In this document: positions 1 through 12,061 of the stretch, piece by piece
Position numbering within the stretch: position 1 is the stretch's first letter
Layout: each line of letters begins with the position of its first letter
DNA from: Ceriagrion tenellum
Lineage: Eukaryota; Arthropoda; Insecta; Odonata; Coenagrionidae
Direction: 5' to 3'
DNA: 64,000 bases
Assembly (NCBI GenBank): GCA_963169105.1
Contig: OY720635.1
Location: 126,151,894 to 126,215,893, forward strand
The notes under the pieces: model-generated
The model's input: only the letters and a program-made list of their open reading frames with translations
The model's database searches: none
What the model was told of the DNA's origin: nothing
Made by a program: the position numbers and the translations under genes

Positions 1-1933
1 ATTTTTGGGGATATTAATATTTTACTATACTTGAACTTAACATTTATCCTATACAAGTTATAATGAGTGTCAGAAATTGTCATTGGCTCCCTATTCAGTC
101 TTTGATGTGTAATTCCTCATATTCTATGATTTTGTCGAATTGATTAATTGCCTTCATTAAGGTCCTTCTCCCGCTTGTGTTGTCGTCAACCAATGTACTA
201 GCAGGAAAAAATCCAGAAATATGAATGTCAACCTGAAATCCGCGGAAGCCTATGACTAGAATTGAATTGTGTCGCAACAAATCGCGTGGAGATGAATAAA
301 CGTGAATCAATTTTGGAATTATCTTCGTGGGTTAAATTGTAGTTTTACAAATATTTCGTCAATTTGAAGATAAAGTCAACGTTGGTTTTGAAACAACGGG
401 GTTGTAAATGCCAAGGTAGACTGACTTCCCTTGCCCCTTGGCCGAGGGAATGAGACTTCCATTCAAATTTTACGCTCGAGAAAAAGTGTTCCTTCTGGTG
501 TGTATGGGTTTATTCTTACCGTTAAGAGAAGTGGTGCATAAAGGCGTTTCTTTGCCTTGAACCACTCTCCTAAATCGGACGGCCTTCTCTCCGGAAGATG
601 CCCGTTATACCCATTTCAGTGGCATTTCGTGGGCTTATTTATACAGGAACGGCGCTCATTGAGAGTTTGTGTGTGGAGACTTCAACGGTCGTTGTACCAT
701 GGGGTAGGGTTCATTGTTGTGTCACAACTGTTTTTTTTAACTTCGTAATGTCTCAAGCCTTATCTGAAACTGTTATAAGTATTTTCTTCTCAGACATAAT
801 GCTCGGAGGGTCCGTTCGTCCTTTCAATTATCCCTAAGCGATATAGAACAGCGGATGGGAAAATTCCGTGAGAAAGTTATTGTATACAAACGGTTCTTCT
901 CTCTCCGAAGGACGCTGCTGTGGAAGAAAGTTACGAAAAGACATGCTATCCTTGATTACATCCCATTGTAAATGGGCAGCCCCTGCCAGCGTGATTTTCA
1001 GCTTTATCTTTTATACCAAGCGTTATATTTTCAACGTTCATTATATCTTATCATGCATTCAAGGTGTATATTTTAAAGGCCAAGATCTTGTTAAAAGTAT
1101 AACCTTTTGTGCTGTCTCTTGCGTCTTTTAAATGTGTCCCATAGTTTTCTGAGCAATGTTGGAAGTTTTTAAGCGTGATCTTTCAGGATTCTTTGTCCTT
1201 GTTTTTACTCGTAGGATCTTATAATCTAGCCGGTTTTGCATCGGCGCGATATTTTTCTCACTAGGAGTAGTTTTTATGGAGTTTCTAAAAACGGGCATTC
1301 TCGGAGGATGAGGTAATCACGTTGTTCCCAAAAATGATAATTCCTCTTACTTTCTTGGAAGATTGTTTTATTTTTAATTCTGCTTATTTGTTCAAATCTT
1401 TTGCTGCCACGATGTCAACGGCATGAGAAACCTATGGTACATCGTGAGCAATATCCCTGCGAATATTTTTGTCGCATTGTCTGTTTGGGGAAACTAAATT
1501 AATGAAAATAGATCCATTGGAAAGGGCTTTCATATAAAGTATCGCGAACATTTTTGTCACCTCTTGATCTGATAACTTTTATGAGATACTTAAGTCACTC
1601 CCACCCATGATTTCTGAATAGCTTCTAAGCGTCTCTGTTGCGAAATTAAAATGACTTAGAACTATGGAAATCGAGATTGAAAGCCGTTCTCCAGCCCATA
1701 CCAATGTTGCAGTCCTATCATGTAATTATTAGATCCTGAATTTTTGTTTGTATCATTTACCTTATCTTAAATACTTTTACTTGGCTCTCAGGGCTGCATG
1801 TAGGTTCTCCAGTACCTCGGAATCTGCTGATGTGTATGTTTATGTTCTGTTTTGGGTGTACTACGAGAATAACTCCAACGCTATCTCCACTCTGACTGGC
1901 GTAATTTTAAAGTTTCATCGTATTTCTATTTTA
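1..1933. other. no recognisable gene
   Basis: AT-rich DNA with short ORFs only and no domain, tRNA or repeat signature that I can recognise. Nothing to annotate. Confidence 0.5.
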
Positions 1934-2645
1934 GGGTTTTAGTAAGAAAGGTGGCAACGGCAGACTTGATACAGGTCTTGGAGGTATAGAAGAATGCCTG
2001 GACAAGTCTCAGAAACTGAAAATGGTCCTGGAAAACCATGAGAAATGAGAAAATATCCTGGAAGTTTGCCTTTCCTAGTCAAAATCTGATTGCTTCCAAT
2101 TATAGAGGACTACCATTTTAGGCGCGTCTGTTAGTGTGTGGACTTAAGAGTTTTGTTGCAACTTTCCTGGATGTGTCAACGGTGGCATTATTAGTTACGT
2201 TATAGTATTAGCTACTATGAGTTAGCAATTAATTATACCTCTCGGTACGGTGAGAAAGAAAGAGGTAAATAGAACGTTTCAAATGCATACTATATTATGT
2301 AATTCGCCTCGGTTGGGTGGTCAGCGAGAATAAAACTTAAGGCAGGCGAGCGGTCGGTAATCTCAGACTCCATTTTTGGGAGGTTTTAATCCCTAATACA
2401 ACGAGTGCTAACGTGTTTTACCCCTAAGTCCTTCAAACACTCATTAAAAGAATGGGTATTTTAACCTGAAAAATTAAATTCTTGTCATGGAAAATCCACA
2501 AGAGCGCTGGAATTTCATAATTTCCTGTCTAACATTTCCCATGGCTTTTCCAGGACCATTTTCAATTTATGTGACTTTTACAGGTATTCTTCTACACTTC
2601 CGAGATCTGTATCTACCCTGACTTTTCTACATTGCTTACTAACCC
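1934..2645. mobile_element. foldback / long-TIR DNA element
   Basis: The ends form an imperfect inverted repeat of about 150 bp. The left arm (about 1934-2085) contains motifs such as TAGAAGAAT and AAATGGTCCTGGAAAA. These reappear reverse-complemented in the right arm (about 2495-2645) in the same order and spacing. The roughly 400-bp interior has no ORF. This is typical of a non-autonomous DNA transposon (MITE or foldback). I could not identify a clean target-site duplication, so exact ends are uncertain by a few bases. Confidence 0.7.
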
Positions 2646-2998
2646 ATGGCGAGATTTAGAGACATACGTTGAATACGTGTGTGTTATAAATGCCGCGAAC
2701 GTTGTATTTTTTTGACATATTCTCCATTTAGATAAGGTGACGAAGCGTGAAAAATCGTGCTTCCTATATTGTCAAGGCGGAGTTTATTTCTTAAAAAAAA
2801 CTGCGCCATTTATTTCTTCACTCCGTCGAAATCACACCTCTCGACCCCGATTTCGTACGTGACTGTTTATCCCGATCCGCGGGGATAGTTACTTTCGAAT
2901 GGCACGCACCACTCCCGCGTGATTGTGACTGGGGTTCGAAAGGAATTCGGTTCGCTTGTGGGTCAGTTTGTTCGAATTTGACGTCGAATAAGGAAAGG

Positions 2999-3002
<4 letters not shown>
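2646..3002. other. no recognisable gene
   Basis: No coding or RNA signature. The two short minus-strand ORFs here exist only because they read through the adjacent GA microsatellite. Confidence 0.5.

Positions 3003-3058
<56 letters not shown>
3003..3058. repeat. (GA)n microsatellite
   Basis: An uninterrupted dinucleotide run of about 28 GA units. It generates spurious Leu/Ser-rich ORFs on the minus strand. Confidence 0.98.
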
Positions 3059-3063
<5 letters not shown>

Positions 3064-3163
3064 GGAACAGTGAAGGGAAAGAGTGACTGCGGAAGCGGTT
3101 TGGGAGGGGGGCGGTGACGGACGGGTTAGGGTCAAGGTCGGTTTTCGAGGAAAATTTACGTTT

Positions 3164-3560
3164 CATCTACATCTACGTAATACCCTGCGAGCCACCACGA
3201 GGGTATGTGGCAGGGGGTGAAAATCACCAAACATGCACTATTGACCTACAACTAGGATATTTAATGGAGACATGCTAGATAACAGGGTCACACGCAGCTA
3301 GATGGTTAGTATCTACATAATAAGAAAGGGATTATTGGTTGTTATTACATGCATCATGCACTACACACTAACTATATTTTACCTACCTATCCCTTTGCTA
3401 CGCTGGCTATTCTTCTCTCTTATGGTACGCGGGAAAAATGACATTTTAAATCTATCGGTACGACAATCAATCTCTCTAATCTTGTTTAGATGATCCAACC
3501 TAGCATAATACGCAGGGGTTCTTAATATATATCTAACGTCATCTGTAAACAAATCAGTTT
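3164..3560 (-). mobile_element. LINE 3'-end relic
   Basis: Read on the minus strand, the segment ends with a CCCTCTGCCA-like block followed by GCAGGGTATTACGTAGATG. This resembles the short conserved 3' end and GTAGAT-type tail that I know from non-LTR retrotransposons common in insects. The body upstream (to about 3560) is AT-rich and has no intact ORF, as expected for a 5'-truncated copy. The family is recalled from general experience rather than searched, and the 5' limit is a guess. Confidence 0.5.
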
Positions 3561-3684
3561 CGAATTTACTTAAAAGGTTTAACCTAAATTTTTAGACATT
3601 AAAGACGTTAAATAAACTTCAGCGTAGACTTGGTGTGGGTTTTGGGTAACTTTCCAGCAGTGGCAGCGATCGTGTTAAAACTGT

Positions 3685-4249
3685 TTAAGGTAGTTTGAGC
3701 GAGATAGTTTCCTAGTCACAATGGAGAACATATTCTAAATAAACGTTTTAATATGAGCCACTCAAGGAAGTCTGAATTAAATATTGCATTGTTAATCGCA
3801 AATTTAAATACTTTTATGTGACTGAAATTCTATGTAATTAAATGAAAATATCTACGTAACTCTTCAACTTGACTCATCTTCTACACGCGGTACGTTTAAA
3901 ACTCTTTCACGACGGATGGCTTTTTTGCGATTCTGAAAAAATTGCTGCGGTGAGAATATGATTTATTTTCAAAAATAGTCAAATAAACACACAAACTACA
4001 CACTGTTAATTTTTTGACGAGATCTAAGTGTGGGAAATGCCTCATTTTTAATATAAGGTCTCTATGGAGTGCATACACCTACCATTTCCCATATAAAAGA
4101 GGTGGTATTTTCTGGCAAAAATCTCGGAAAGTAATGTGGTAAGGGATATATTTTTTCGTGTCAATAGAAGGGTGATATATTTTTCTTTAAAAATGAAACC
4201 AAATTCTTTGATTTCTAGGTAAAACGATATTTCGCTCAAATTACTTTAA
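3685..4249 (+). mobile_element. MITE family 2, copy A
   Basis: A roughly 565-bp copy of a dispersed element. It begins TTAAGGTAGTTTGAGC and ends GCTCAAATTACTTTAA, so the ends are an inverted repeat (about 16 bp, imperfect). The interior aligns throughout with 41003-41566, and in part with 21749-22148 and 26411-26760 (reverse). No ORF. The superfamily cannot be decided without a clear target duplication. Confidence 0.8.
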
Positions 4250-4252
4250 CCG

Positions 4253-4406
4253 CGTAAAAGGGCTGGTATTTTTCGTCAAAAATCTTGGTAAGTGGTGAGA
4301 TTAAGGATATTTTGTTATCATTGGAAGGGTGTGATATTTTTCTTACATAGGGACAAAGTTCATCGATTTCTGGGTGAATTGTTATTTCGCTCAAATGATC
4401 TTAACC
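4253..4406 (+). repeat. partial second copy of MITE 2 3' half
   Basis: Immediately after copy A, the last ~155 bp of the element is repeated in diverged form and ends GCTCAAATGATCTTAACC. This looks like a tandem duplication of the 3' half or an abutting truncated insertion. Confidence 0.65.
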
Positions 4407-6303
4407 ATTCTGGGGAAGAAAGACTCAAATTTCGCTATCTAAAAACCTGACTTTAATGGATGTCTTCAGAGGAAAACGGACGATATACACGTAGCATTTG
4501 TCAGTAAGTCGTAAAATGCGAACGGATGACGTTCATTCCGTGCTATTTTTTTATGATCGCTTCTATTTTAATTTTGCGTGAGGCGCTCGAGTTGATATGA
4601 GTTTTATTTTCTCTCTAACCCAACTCGACAGGTCGTTGTAGAGTGGAGCGTGTCTTCTTCTCAAAACTTCTTTTTCAGCTCCACCTGCCCATCTTCTAGC
4701 TTCCTGTGTCGCCCCACATAAGTCTGTGGGTCACCCCACCCCAACCCCGGTGTATTGAATAAATTAACGCTCAGTTCATTAAAATTATCCACGCTAAATC
4801 ATTTGACGCTTGAACGAACGTATTTTTGAAAAAAAAATTAGGCTCTTGCTATTCCGTCACCTTTCTTTGCACTTTCAGTTGTAGGCTGGATCGTGATTTT
4901 TGTAACTTTTTCTTACCTTACCGTGCCCGAGGCTTAAAAAACGACAATTGGCAAGAGTAATTCAAATATTCCTCAAGATACAGACATACGTATTTACCAA
5001 ACAGGCTTTTGAATATTTATTCAATTATAAAGTTAATAAAAAATTTTAAAAATTTGGTCAGTGTCATAAATATTCCTTTGGAGTTTATTCGGTTTATTTA
5101 TCTCATGCTCAAGAATTCTTACCGACAATCTAACACCAATATGCATATATTCGGTGCAATTGACGAATGCAAGAAAGTTGCTCTTCGCAAAATAATTTAT
5201 GAGCATTATCTATACTGAATTTTCTATCAAGATTTTGACAAGTTGGAACATGCATGTTACCAAGAACGATGAAGCCTTCGAACTTTACTCTAAATCTTCT
5301 GCAGGGTGTATTTTTTCTGCGTATCGGTGTTTAACCAGGACCTCTTCAGCCCTCCTCTTCCCTTCGACCTGTGGTTACCAATGTTTTTCAACTGGCATTC
5401 CTCTAGGTGGAACATTTCTCCTCACCGAACCCCGCTACGGAATTGTGATCGTTGTGTACAAGAATGTTTCTACATAAATCCCTACGCATTTCTGTAGCCT
5501 TTATTCACGGAATTGTAACTTTTTTGCAGGATTTGCTTCAAAATCCTCTTGTTCTGTGGAATGCCATTAGAAATTCCAAAATAGGTTTTTTTTTAGGTAT
5601 TCCTCAAATTGGTTTTTTGCTAATGTTTGTAGCTTCACTAAAGACTATGTTATTGAGTACATCATTGTAAAATAGTCTTTGATTTTCTCAAGGCTATCTA
5701 TACTCTTACAAAACTACTGCAAACCTTTCAATAAGGAACCGGTCCAACGAAAGTCACAACGATTTCCGTAGAACTCCTTATGTTCTACAAACCAGATTTT
5801 ACGGCGTTTTCATAGGCCGGGATATTACTTTTTAGTATTCTAAACAATTCGATTAGACCTCTCACAATAAGGTACTATTCATTTCACACTTCTGCCATTA
5901 CTTATGCCCGTTTCACTCCTCTCAATTTTCCTTCGACAAGAATCGGTGAACGGAAAACAATAAACGTCCAACCGTGTCAAAGGCGATTTAAGACACAAGT
6001 TCAAATATGGTTGATCAAGAATAATTCATAGGAATTTCACACGGCCTAAAGCTTAAAGACGGACTTGAAGCATTGGAGCCGAATAAAAATCCTGATGGTG
6101 ACATAATAGCAACGTAATGCGATTCAGGGAAAATTTCCGCTCGTATTCTGCAGGAGGCCATGTTGATGCTTGTGTTCATCTCGTTCCTTTTGGGTAGCCG
6201 GAGGAATTATGGGAAGCCTAATGATCGCACGCCATTGGCTGAGAGGCTTCAAATCAATTCAAGATTCATGATTTTTTAGAACTATATCATAACATAGACA
6301 ACA
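4407..6303. other. no recognisable gene
   Basis: AT-rich non-coding sequence; overlapping ORFs of 60-92 codons at 5.0-5.7 kb show no domain. Nothing else recognised. Confidence 0.5.
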
Positions 6304-6417
6304 ATTGCTCTTTTCCACAGAATATTTTAATGAGGAAGACCCTGTCTTGTACCTGATGATGGTTCTGTTCGTTGAAACGCGTCGTACTCATTAAAATATA
6401 CTGTGGAAAAGTGCAAT
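6304..6417 (+). mobile_element. short foldback element with hammerhead-like apex
   Basis: Arms 6304-6334 and 6387-6417 are inverted repeats of 31 bp with about two mismatches (ATTTTAATGAG against CTCATTAAAAT at the inner ends). The 5' side carries an extra segment that can itself pair (AAGAC with GTCTT, about 6337-6349). The apex holds the hammerhead-like core annotated separately. No ORF. Confidence 0.75.
6349..6387 (+). ncRNA. hammerhead-ribozyme-like core (candidate)
   Basis: GTAC 6349-6352, CTGATGA 6353-6359, GAAAC 6374-6378, GTC 6381-6383, GTAC 6384-6387. The two GTAC blocks sit exactly where stem I strands belong next to the catalytic core and pair in 4 bp. Weak point: the 14 nt between CTGATGA and GAAAC (6360-6373) do not form a convincing stem II, so this copy may be inactive or the resemblance incidental. 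Confidence 0.35.
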
Positions 6418-7645
6418 TTTGTTTTTTCCATTATATTATGACGAACTTCCACGATCTGTTTTTAGAACTGTTCAAGACGGGAGGAATTTGAAGACGACTA
6501 AGCCGTCAAAGAGCTTTCAAGACAACACGTTCGCTCTCATGACGTTTCAACGATGTCATGCTCATTCGAGAAACCTTGATCAATGATTATTGAATAGGGT
6601 TTGACGCAGAATTTGATGGTGTGAAAGGGGCGTTAGCTTTTCTCGCGTACCCCTGAACTACTTACCGCGTGTTCCTTAGGGCGCGTCACAGGTCGGGAAC
6701 CGCTACCTTAAACCCTTCAGTCCAGTTTATTTCACGCATGCCGCAGTTATTAAAGCACACAATCCTTATCTCCGAGTGAATCTGACTCAAGTTTCCCCGC
6801 CACACTCCTGTTATGCTCCCTAGTCAAACTCTCTCCCCGTCCCTCCTACCATGTTTCATTCACTGCGTGTTTTTCCACGGAGGTCGCCCAGTCGGTCAGT
6901 CCTTTGTTATATGGGCTAATGTTAGGTCGGGCTCCGGCGCCCCTCCGTTCGTGCGTCCGAAACGAGTATCAAGAAGGCTTCGCCCCGGACGTGGAAATAA
7001 AAAGATTCCCCCGTATTTCCTTCCCTCGCGTGAGGAATTCCGGGAAAGGGTTACGGAGTCGTGAGCGTTGAAAAGAGTGTCCCTTCCAAAGTTATTCGAC
7101 TCCCTTGGACTGTGAAACTGGAACTTACCCCCCTCTCCAAGAATTTTCCCCCAGCGTCGTGAGGTCTTAAGAGGTCCCGTCCTTGGACATGAGGCGAATT
7201 AAAGCCCTTCTCTCCCCCGCTGTCTTCAACTTGGTAACTAGCCGCACGCACTGCTTTTATTGCGCTTTAGGCGGAATAAATATGGGCGGCGTGGGCATTC
7301 TACTTTCTGGTGCTGTAAACCAGCTGGTGCTTCGCGCATAAATATGTCAGTGGAACGAAAAAGTCTGCCGTCGATTCGAGGTTTTATATTTCTTTTTTTT
7401 AGACGGTTGGTTTTCAAAAAGTGATTGATTATTCAACGTAAAAGGTGGTAAATTATTTCGTGTGAAAGTGCAATTTTATCCTCCCATTCAGTGGTGGTGT
7501 CATAGCTTGAGTAAATGAAGTGAGCTCTGGGGAAGGAAATAAATCTTTGTCAACTTTTGTGGTCGGATTCATTTTTTAAGCTAATCGTTTAAGGTAAAGC
7601 ATATATTCGATGGGAAAGAACTTCTGCTCGGACTTGATTTGTCAG
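6418..7645. other. no recognisable gene; GC-richer segment
   Basis: Includes a moderately CpG-rich stretch at about 6.80-7.25 kb with overlapping ORFs on both strands, none with a recognisable domain. Nothing else identified. Confidence 0.5.
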
Positions 7646-8138
7646 CTAATGGCCGGTTGCAAGAAAATTTAGTTATGGAATCAATAGTTATGAGATCCAT
7701 AAAGTTATAGAACTCATAAATATATTCGGGTTGCAGGAACACATCTATTTAGTTATTTAATTATATATATTAGTTACTTAACTTATTTACCAATAGTTAC
7801 TAGCTTCGAATATTTGATCTAATCTTCCTCCGCCGGATAAAAGTTACGAAAGTTTAGTCTATGAATAATTGATAATGCACATTATAATTAGTCAGTAAGA
7901 GTAAACAAACTGGTCACTTGTCTGAAAACAACTCTTTTTTCAAGTAATTAAGTCTCCAAGCGGTTCCTTACGCATCCGCCATCTTGTCTACTTATGGAAC
8001 TCATAACCCCATGCCATAAGTTATGAGACCGATGAATTCATTGAATGTTTGTGCAACAATTATTGAATGGTTTCCATGGCTTATGGGTCCCATAACTTTA
8101 TGGAATACATATGTTACGTTCCTGCAACTGGCCATAAG
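7646..8138 (+). mobile_element. MITE family 1, copy 1
   Basis: A 493-bp AT-rich element with terminal inverted repeats: CTAATGGCCGGTTGCAAG at the left and the reverse complement of CTTATGGCCAGTTGCAGG at the right. Sub-terminal GTTATGAG/CTCATAAC motifs make both arms self-complementary. Two homologous copies lie at 60849-61312 (opposite orientation) and 61891-62362. The internal block around CTAATCTTCCTCCGCC is shared by copies 1 and 3 and in reverse by copy 2. No ORF; target duplication not resolved. Confidence 0.85.
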
Positions 8139-8444
8139 TAAGGCAATTGTACGTTATTCCTTTTTCGGGTCACGTGCTTAATTTTTATCGTTCAATTTAC
8201 TCATAACGTTCAGTTGAGTAACTTTATTGCGGTGCTTCATATCAAAGGCTAATCGCTGGTGTTAGTTATGTTACTCGCCAGTATCGACTCTTGAAGCTCC
8301 GCTGTAAATATTATTTGTACTTATAAATCAAGTGCTGTTGTATTCACCATCCTATTAGCGATTAGGTGACTCATATTATCTATCTCGTAATATAAATTTA
8401 ATACATTTGTCTACCTGCTACGTAGGCTTCCGCGGTTTTCTTTT
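8139..8444. other. no recognisable gene
   Basis: AT-rich spacer between two mobile elements. Nothing recognised. Confidence 0.5.
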
Positions 8445-8599
8445 TATTCGGTAAATTTCAGGTTCTCCCCGCGTTGAACCATTTCATACGCGTTGAATGA
8501 TAATGAACATTAGGATCTGGTGAAGCCGACTGGAATGCCGGCGAAACGGTCGTCCATAAAAATGGTCCAGCGCGGGGAGAACGCGAAAATTACCGATAA
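8445..8599 (+). mobile_element. short foldback element with hammerhead-like apex
   Basis: Arms at about 8445-8473 and 8571-8599 are inverted repeats, including GTTCTCCCCGCG against CGCGGGGAGAAC. The pairing continues inward (CCATTT against AAATGG). As in the 6.3-kb element, the 5' side of the hairpin carries an extra unpaired stretch (about 8487-8512) just before the core. A minus-strand ORF of 108 codons crosses it and is considered spurious. Confidence 0.75.
8513..8555 (+). ncRNA. hammerhead-ribozyme-like core (candidate)
   Basis: GGAT 8513-8516, CTGGTGA 8517-8523 (A6 of the canonical CTGANGA is G), stem GCCG 8525-8528 with CGGC 8539-8542, GAAAC 8543-8547, GTC 8549-8551, then GTCC 8552-8555. 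GGAT and GTCC pair as stem I (three Watson-Crick pairs plus one wobble). Stem II pairs in 4 bp. The G at position 6 would be expected to damage catalysis if this is a hammerhead. Confidence 0.45.
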
Positions 8600-11184
8600 A
8601 ACAGTTGTATACGTGCCTGTCCCAATTGTGACATCATAGCTAACGACCGAAGTCATCACTGTACCATTTATGACGAAAGGTCGGATTCCACCTCGAAATC
8701 CTGCCCTGCATTCGTCCTGCTTTCGCAGTGTTGTATACGTGACAATGGCAATTTCATTTTCTCTATGTGCTAATTTTTCTGTATAATTATCACGACGATC
8801 GTCGTCTTGTTCCTCATATTCTAATTTGCTCTTCATCGATGTGATTTCCGACAGTGTTTTTTCGACTATCCTTCCAAGACTGTCTAATAATAAGCAATTC
8901 TCAAGTCTAGTGCCATTCGCTATATTTTTTACACTATCAGTAACAATGCGGATATCACGCCATCATTCAAATTTCCCCTTAAACCAAATGCAAAAGTCCC
9001 CATTCCGAAACCCTAAAGCTTTCACCGAATTGTATATGTATCACTTGAAATTGTACCGGGCAAGATATTTTTTGAGAAATCATATATACTTACGTCAAAC
9101 TTTGGAGGAAAAATATTTCGTCGCGATAACATCTTGCTTTTATTCACGTGGTCCTCTAGATCTAGAACATAGTTGGGACTGTCGGGTCGCCTTTTTTGTG
9201 CCATGTAATAATCTGAAATTTCCAATTTGGTTAATGACTGTTCGAGGGAAATAATAATAAAAGATAGACCTTTTAAAGTTGAAGGTTGGTTTTGACGTGA
9301 TCACAAGTTGGGAAACAAGTGCTTCTTCGCCAATCAAGGAGGGAGTTTCAGCTATCATTTAGCATGATACCTGCTGATATAGCGTGGGGCTCAGAGCATA
9401 TAATTGTGGATATTCCTTCGGATACATTCCTTCAATACCTTCCTTCAATATCAAAAGAGACGTATGGTATGGCCCCATAGTCTAGCTGATAATTTTTTTA
9501 ATGTGGATGTTCGTAAATTTTATCTCATAAGCGGCTCAAGTGATTTCGGAGAGAAATGTTATCTTTAGGATTATTATGATCGAGATATTCATGAGACTCG
9601 GTGTGTTCATCGGAAAAATTAGTTGATGGACCGAGTTAGAGCCCAGAAAATGTTGTCGACGTAAATTATGGGAAATCGAGGGAACTTCAAGGTAGATTAG
9701 TTTATTGTACCACGTTTAAATATGTTGAAATACATTCAAGACAAATATCATCGGGCTAAATTTCGAGATAATATTTATTTTATTTTTATTTTTCTAGCGT
9801 TCGATTTAAAGTTTCCTATCTTAAAACCTTGGATAGTTAATATCAGAAACTCTAGCTTTGTGTTTTTATCGCCATTTCAAAGATAAGTATCATGGTTACG
9901 TCCTGCTGTTGCTTTCACTGGAATTTTGCTTTGTGGTTACGAGTTTTCTTTTTCTTTTACGGTGAGTGTAGACACGTGCCGCTTCCCGATAAGTGATCAA
10001 TTGGTGGGATGTGACGTGATTTTCACAGTGATCTTTCAAAAAATTTATTTGCTCATCTCGCGTTATTTTTTCCTAAAATTCGCCCGAAGGAAAATTACCA
10101 TTCTATCGGAAATCGCCCACCAGATATTAATTCTCTAAACGTCATCTTCGTAGTTAACTTTGTGAAACTTTGACTGCGAATGACTTCGTATCAATCAGCC
10201 CAGGCGTGACGCCTTCACGACGAAGACGAAAAAGCTTATTGCGTAGTGTATTAGGTTCGTGAGTGTCTGCCCTCGGGTGTATTTTAAGTCCCGGCTTCTT
10301 CGGAAAAAAAGTAATTCGTTCGTGGGGATGTAGCGCTGAACGAGAGGAGCGCTCATCATGCATAATATGCGTCCACGGTTCGGTGATCCTCCGCTTCCAC
10401 TCACCAATTTCGTGTCAGTTAAAGCAACCGCTGCGACCAATAATTTTGGGGGAACAACTCTTGGGTAGGGAATACCCGGGGTATGTCGATCGCTGGTCTC
10501 GTTTTGGCGTCGTGATGAGAAGTTGAAGAAGGGAAGATGGTGAAAAAAACTCGCAACAATGTGAATCGCGCATCCTCTTCAAGGATATTGGGCCGAAGTG
10601 GATTGGATACGGAAGGGGACGGCGTAAAAACTTTCGATTCACGCGAGGAATGCGGGTAACGACGGTGTGGATGCGTGCGGGGCAGGAAGAGGGCGGGGGA
10701 AGGGGGAAGTGGGAGTGATAGGCTATGGGGGCTGACAAAAGGAAAATGCCCCAATTGAGGGCGTTATCCGAAGACCCCATGCGGAATCCGTTGGTATTCC
10801 CAGTTTCTTCACCCTTGTTCCCCGAACTCTCTTTCTTAATGATATTCACAGGCTTAACATGTATTTCCTCGCCTTTTAAAAGACATAACACGGAACTGCT
10901 TCTCATGTAATATCCTTAACATCACCATCAGTGGTCATCTTTCGAAAGGCTAGTTTCCTGCAGCTCTCCAACTCTTTTTTCTAACCAAATTTCATTCCTA
11001 AATGAGTTTTATTTTATCGGCCCACGTAATTCGCCTCGTGTATTCCATTCTTGTGGTTCCTCGACGATTCTTCCCTCATTCCACTTCTCGTAAGAGATCT
11101 TAATTAATGGTTCTCTCCGGTACAGGTCTCTGAGATTATATCTAGCCGTCAAATGTATAATATTAATTCTTGGACAAACGTAAT
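8600..11184. other. no recognisable gene
   Basis: Several ORFs of 60-163 codons overlap one another in different frames at 8.8-9.3 and 10.2-10.9 kb. Mutual overlap on both strands and absence of domains argue they are chance. A GC-richer patch lies at about 10.2-10.75 kb. Confidence 0.5.
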
Positions 11185-11262
11185 ATCCGTGTCCTAGGCA
11201 GGATTCGAATTCTCAAGCCTTGCTTCGAAGGTATGATAATAGCCTTGCAGATTTAGGCTTCA
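11185..11262 (-). mobile_element. tRNA-like SINE head relic
   Basis: On the minus strand a B-box-like GAATTCGAATCCTG lies about 45 nt after an A-box-like stretch (CTGCAAGGCTATTA). The spacing fits an internal pol III promoter of a tRNA-derived SINE; the rest is too decayed to fold as a true tRNA. Confidence 0.35.
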
Positions 11263-11642
11263 ATTCAGTATTTACTTGACTTGAAAAGTGCTTAATATTG
11301 GGAAAAACCCGATGAAACAACTTGGCATGTTGTCAAGCCGATCGCTGGGAGTCTTTTTCTCCAACACTTTGAAGGCGCCCACCGCCTACTGGTAGAATGT
11401 TTAGGCGGCTTACTCCCCAGTGGGTCTTGATATATGTGTCCTGAGGCATGAAGTGTGCAGCAAACACTCCTCGAGATTGGCATGTTGTGATATTAATCGC
11501 AAACGTGACGTAACTGGCTCGGAGATATCTATCGAACGGCACAAATTTCATGCGCCAATCCGTGTTAATGTCATTCGGCTTTTCCCATGCCGGCTACCCT
11601 TTGTTGCACCTGTGTGCAAGCCCCCAGTTACGCATCGAACAA

Positions 11643-11804
11643 GCTGGGAAAATATGGTGCAAAGTAAGCGGGCGACTTAGTTAAGGAGGCACTTGTGCTG
11701 GGAAAATATGGTGCAAAGTAAGCGGGCGACTTAGTTAAGGAGGCACTTGTGCTGGGAAAATATGGTGCAAAGTAAGTGGGCGACTTAGTTAAGGAGGCAC
11801 TTGT
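11643..11804. repeat. 54-bp minisatellite, three units
   Basis: Three head-to-tail units start at 11643, 11697 and 11751, each beginning GCTGGGAAAATATGG. Units 1 and 2 are identical over 54 bp and unit 3 differs by one C-to-T. This implies a very recent expansion. The first unit lies inside a short + strand ORF that ends within it. Confidence 0.97.
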
Positions 11805-12061
11805 GCTTGTGTGTTGATTAGAGTACTAGCTTCTTAACTTGAGGGCCCTAATTGTTGGCCTTACAAAACTTGATGGCACTCACCAGAGAATAGTGTGAGG
11901 TCAGTGTGTGTGCGAATCAAGCGGTGATGAGATGGAAAGGTTACCGAAGCACTCCCGCATGGACCCCTGGAGGGAACCCTAACCCTTTTATTCCTCCCGT
12001 CTTGTAGGCTTTCCTTTCCCTAAAGTCATGCTCAAGTGAGTACCACCAATTTTGTTGATAC

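Noticed and set aside
2818..3166. Ser/Leu-repeat ORFs on the minus strand
   Set aside because: Produced by the GA microsatellite read in two frames.
6515..6575. Palindrome around GACGTTTCAACGATGTC as another ribozyme foldback
   Set aside because: Arms are short and there is no room for a stem II between the boxes.
10415..10906. 163-codon minus ORF
   Set aside because: Overlaps a 111-codon ORF in another frame and ORFs on the opposite strand in a GC-richer patch; no domain.
11643..11804. CRISPR-like array
   Set aside because: Units abut without unique spacers; it is a simple minisatellite in a eukaryotic context.
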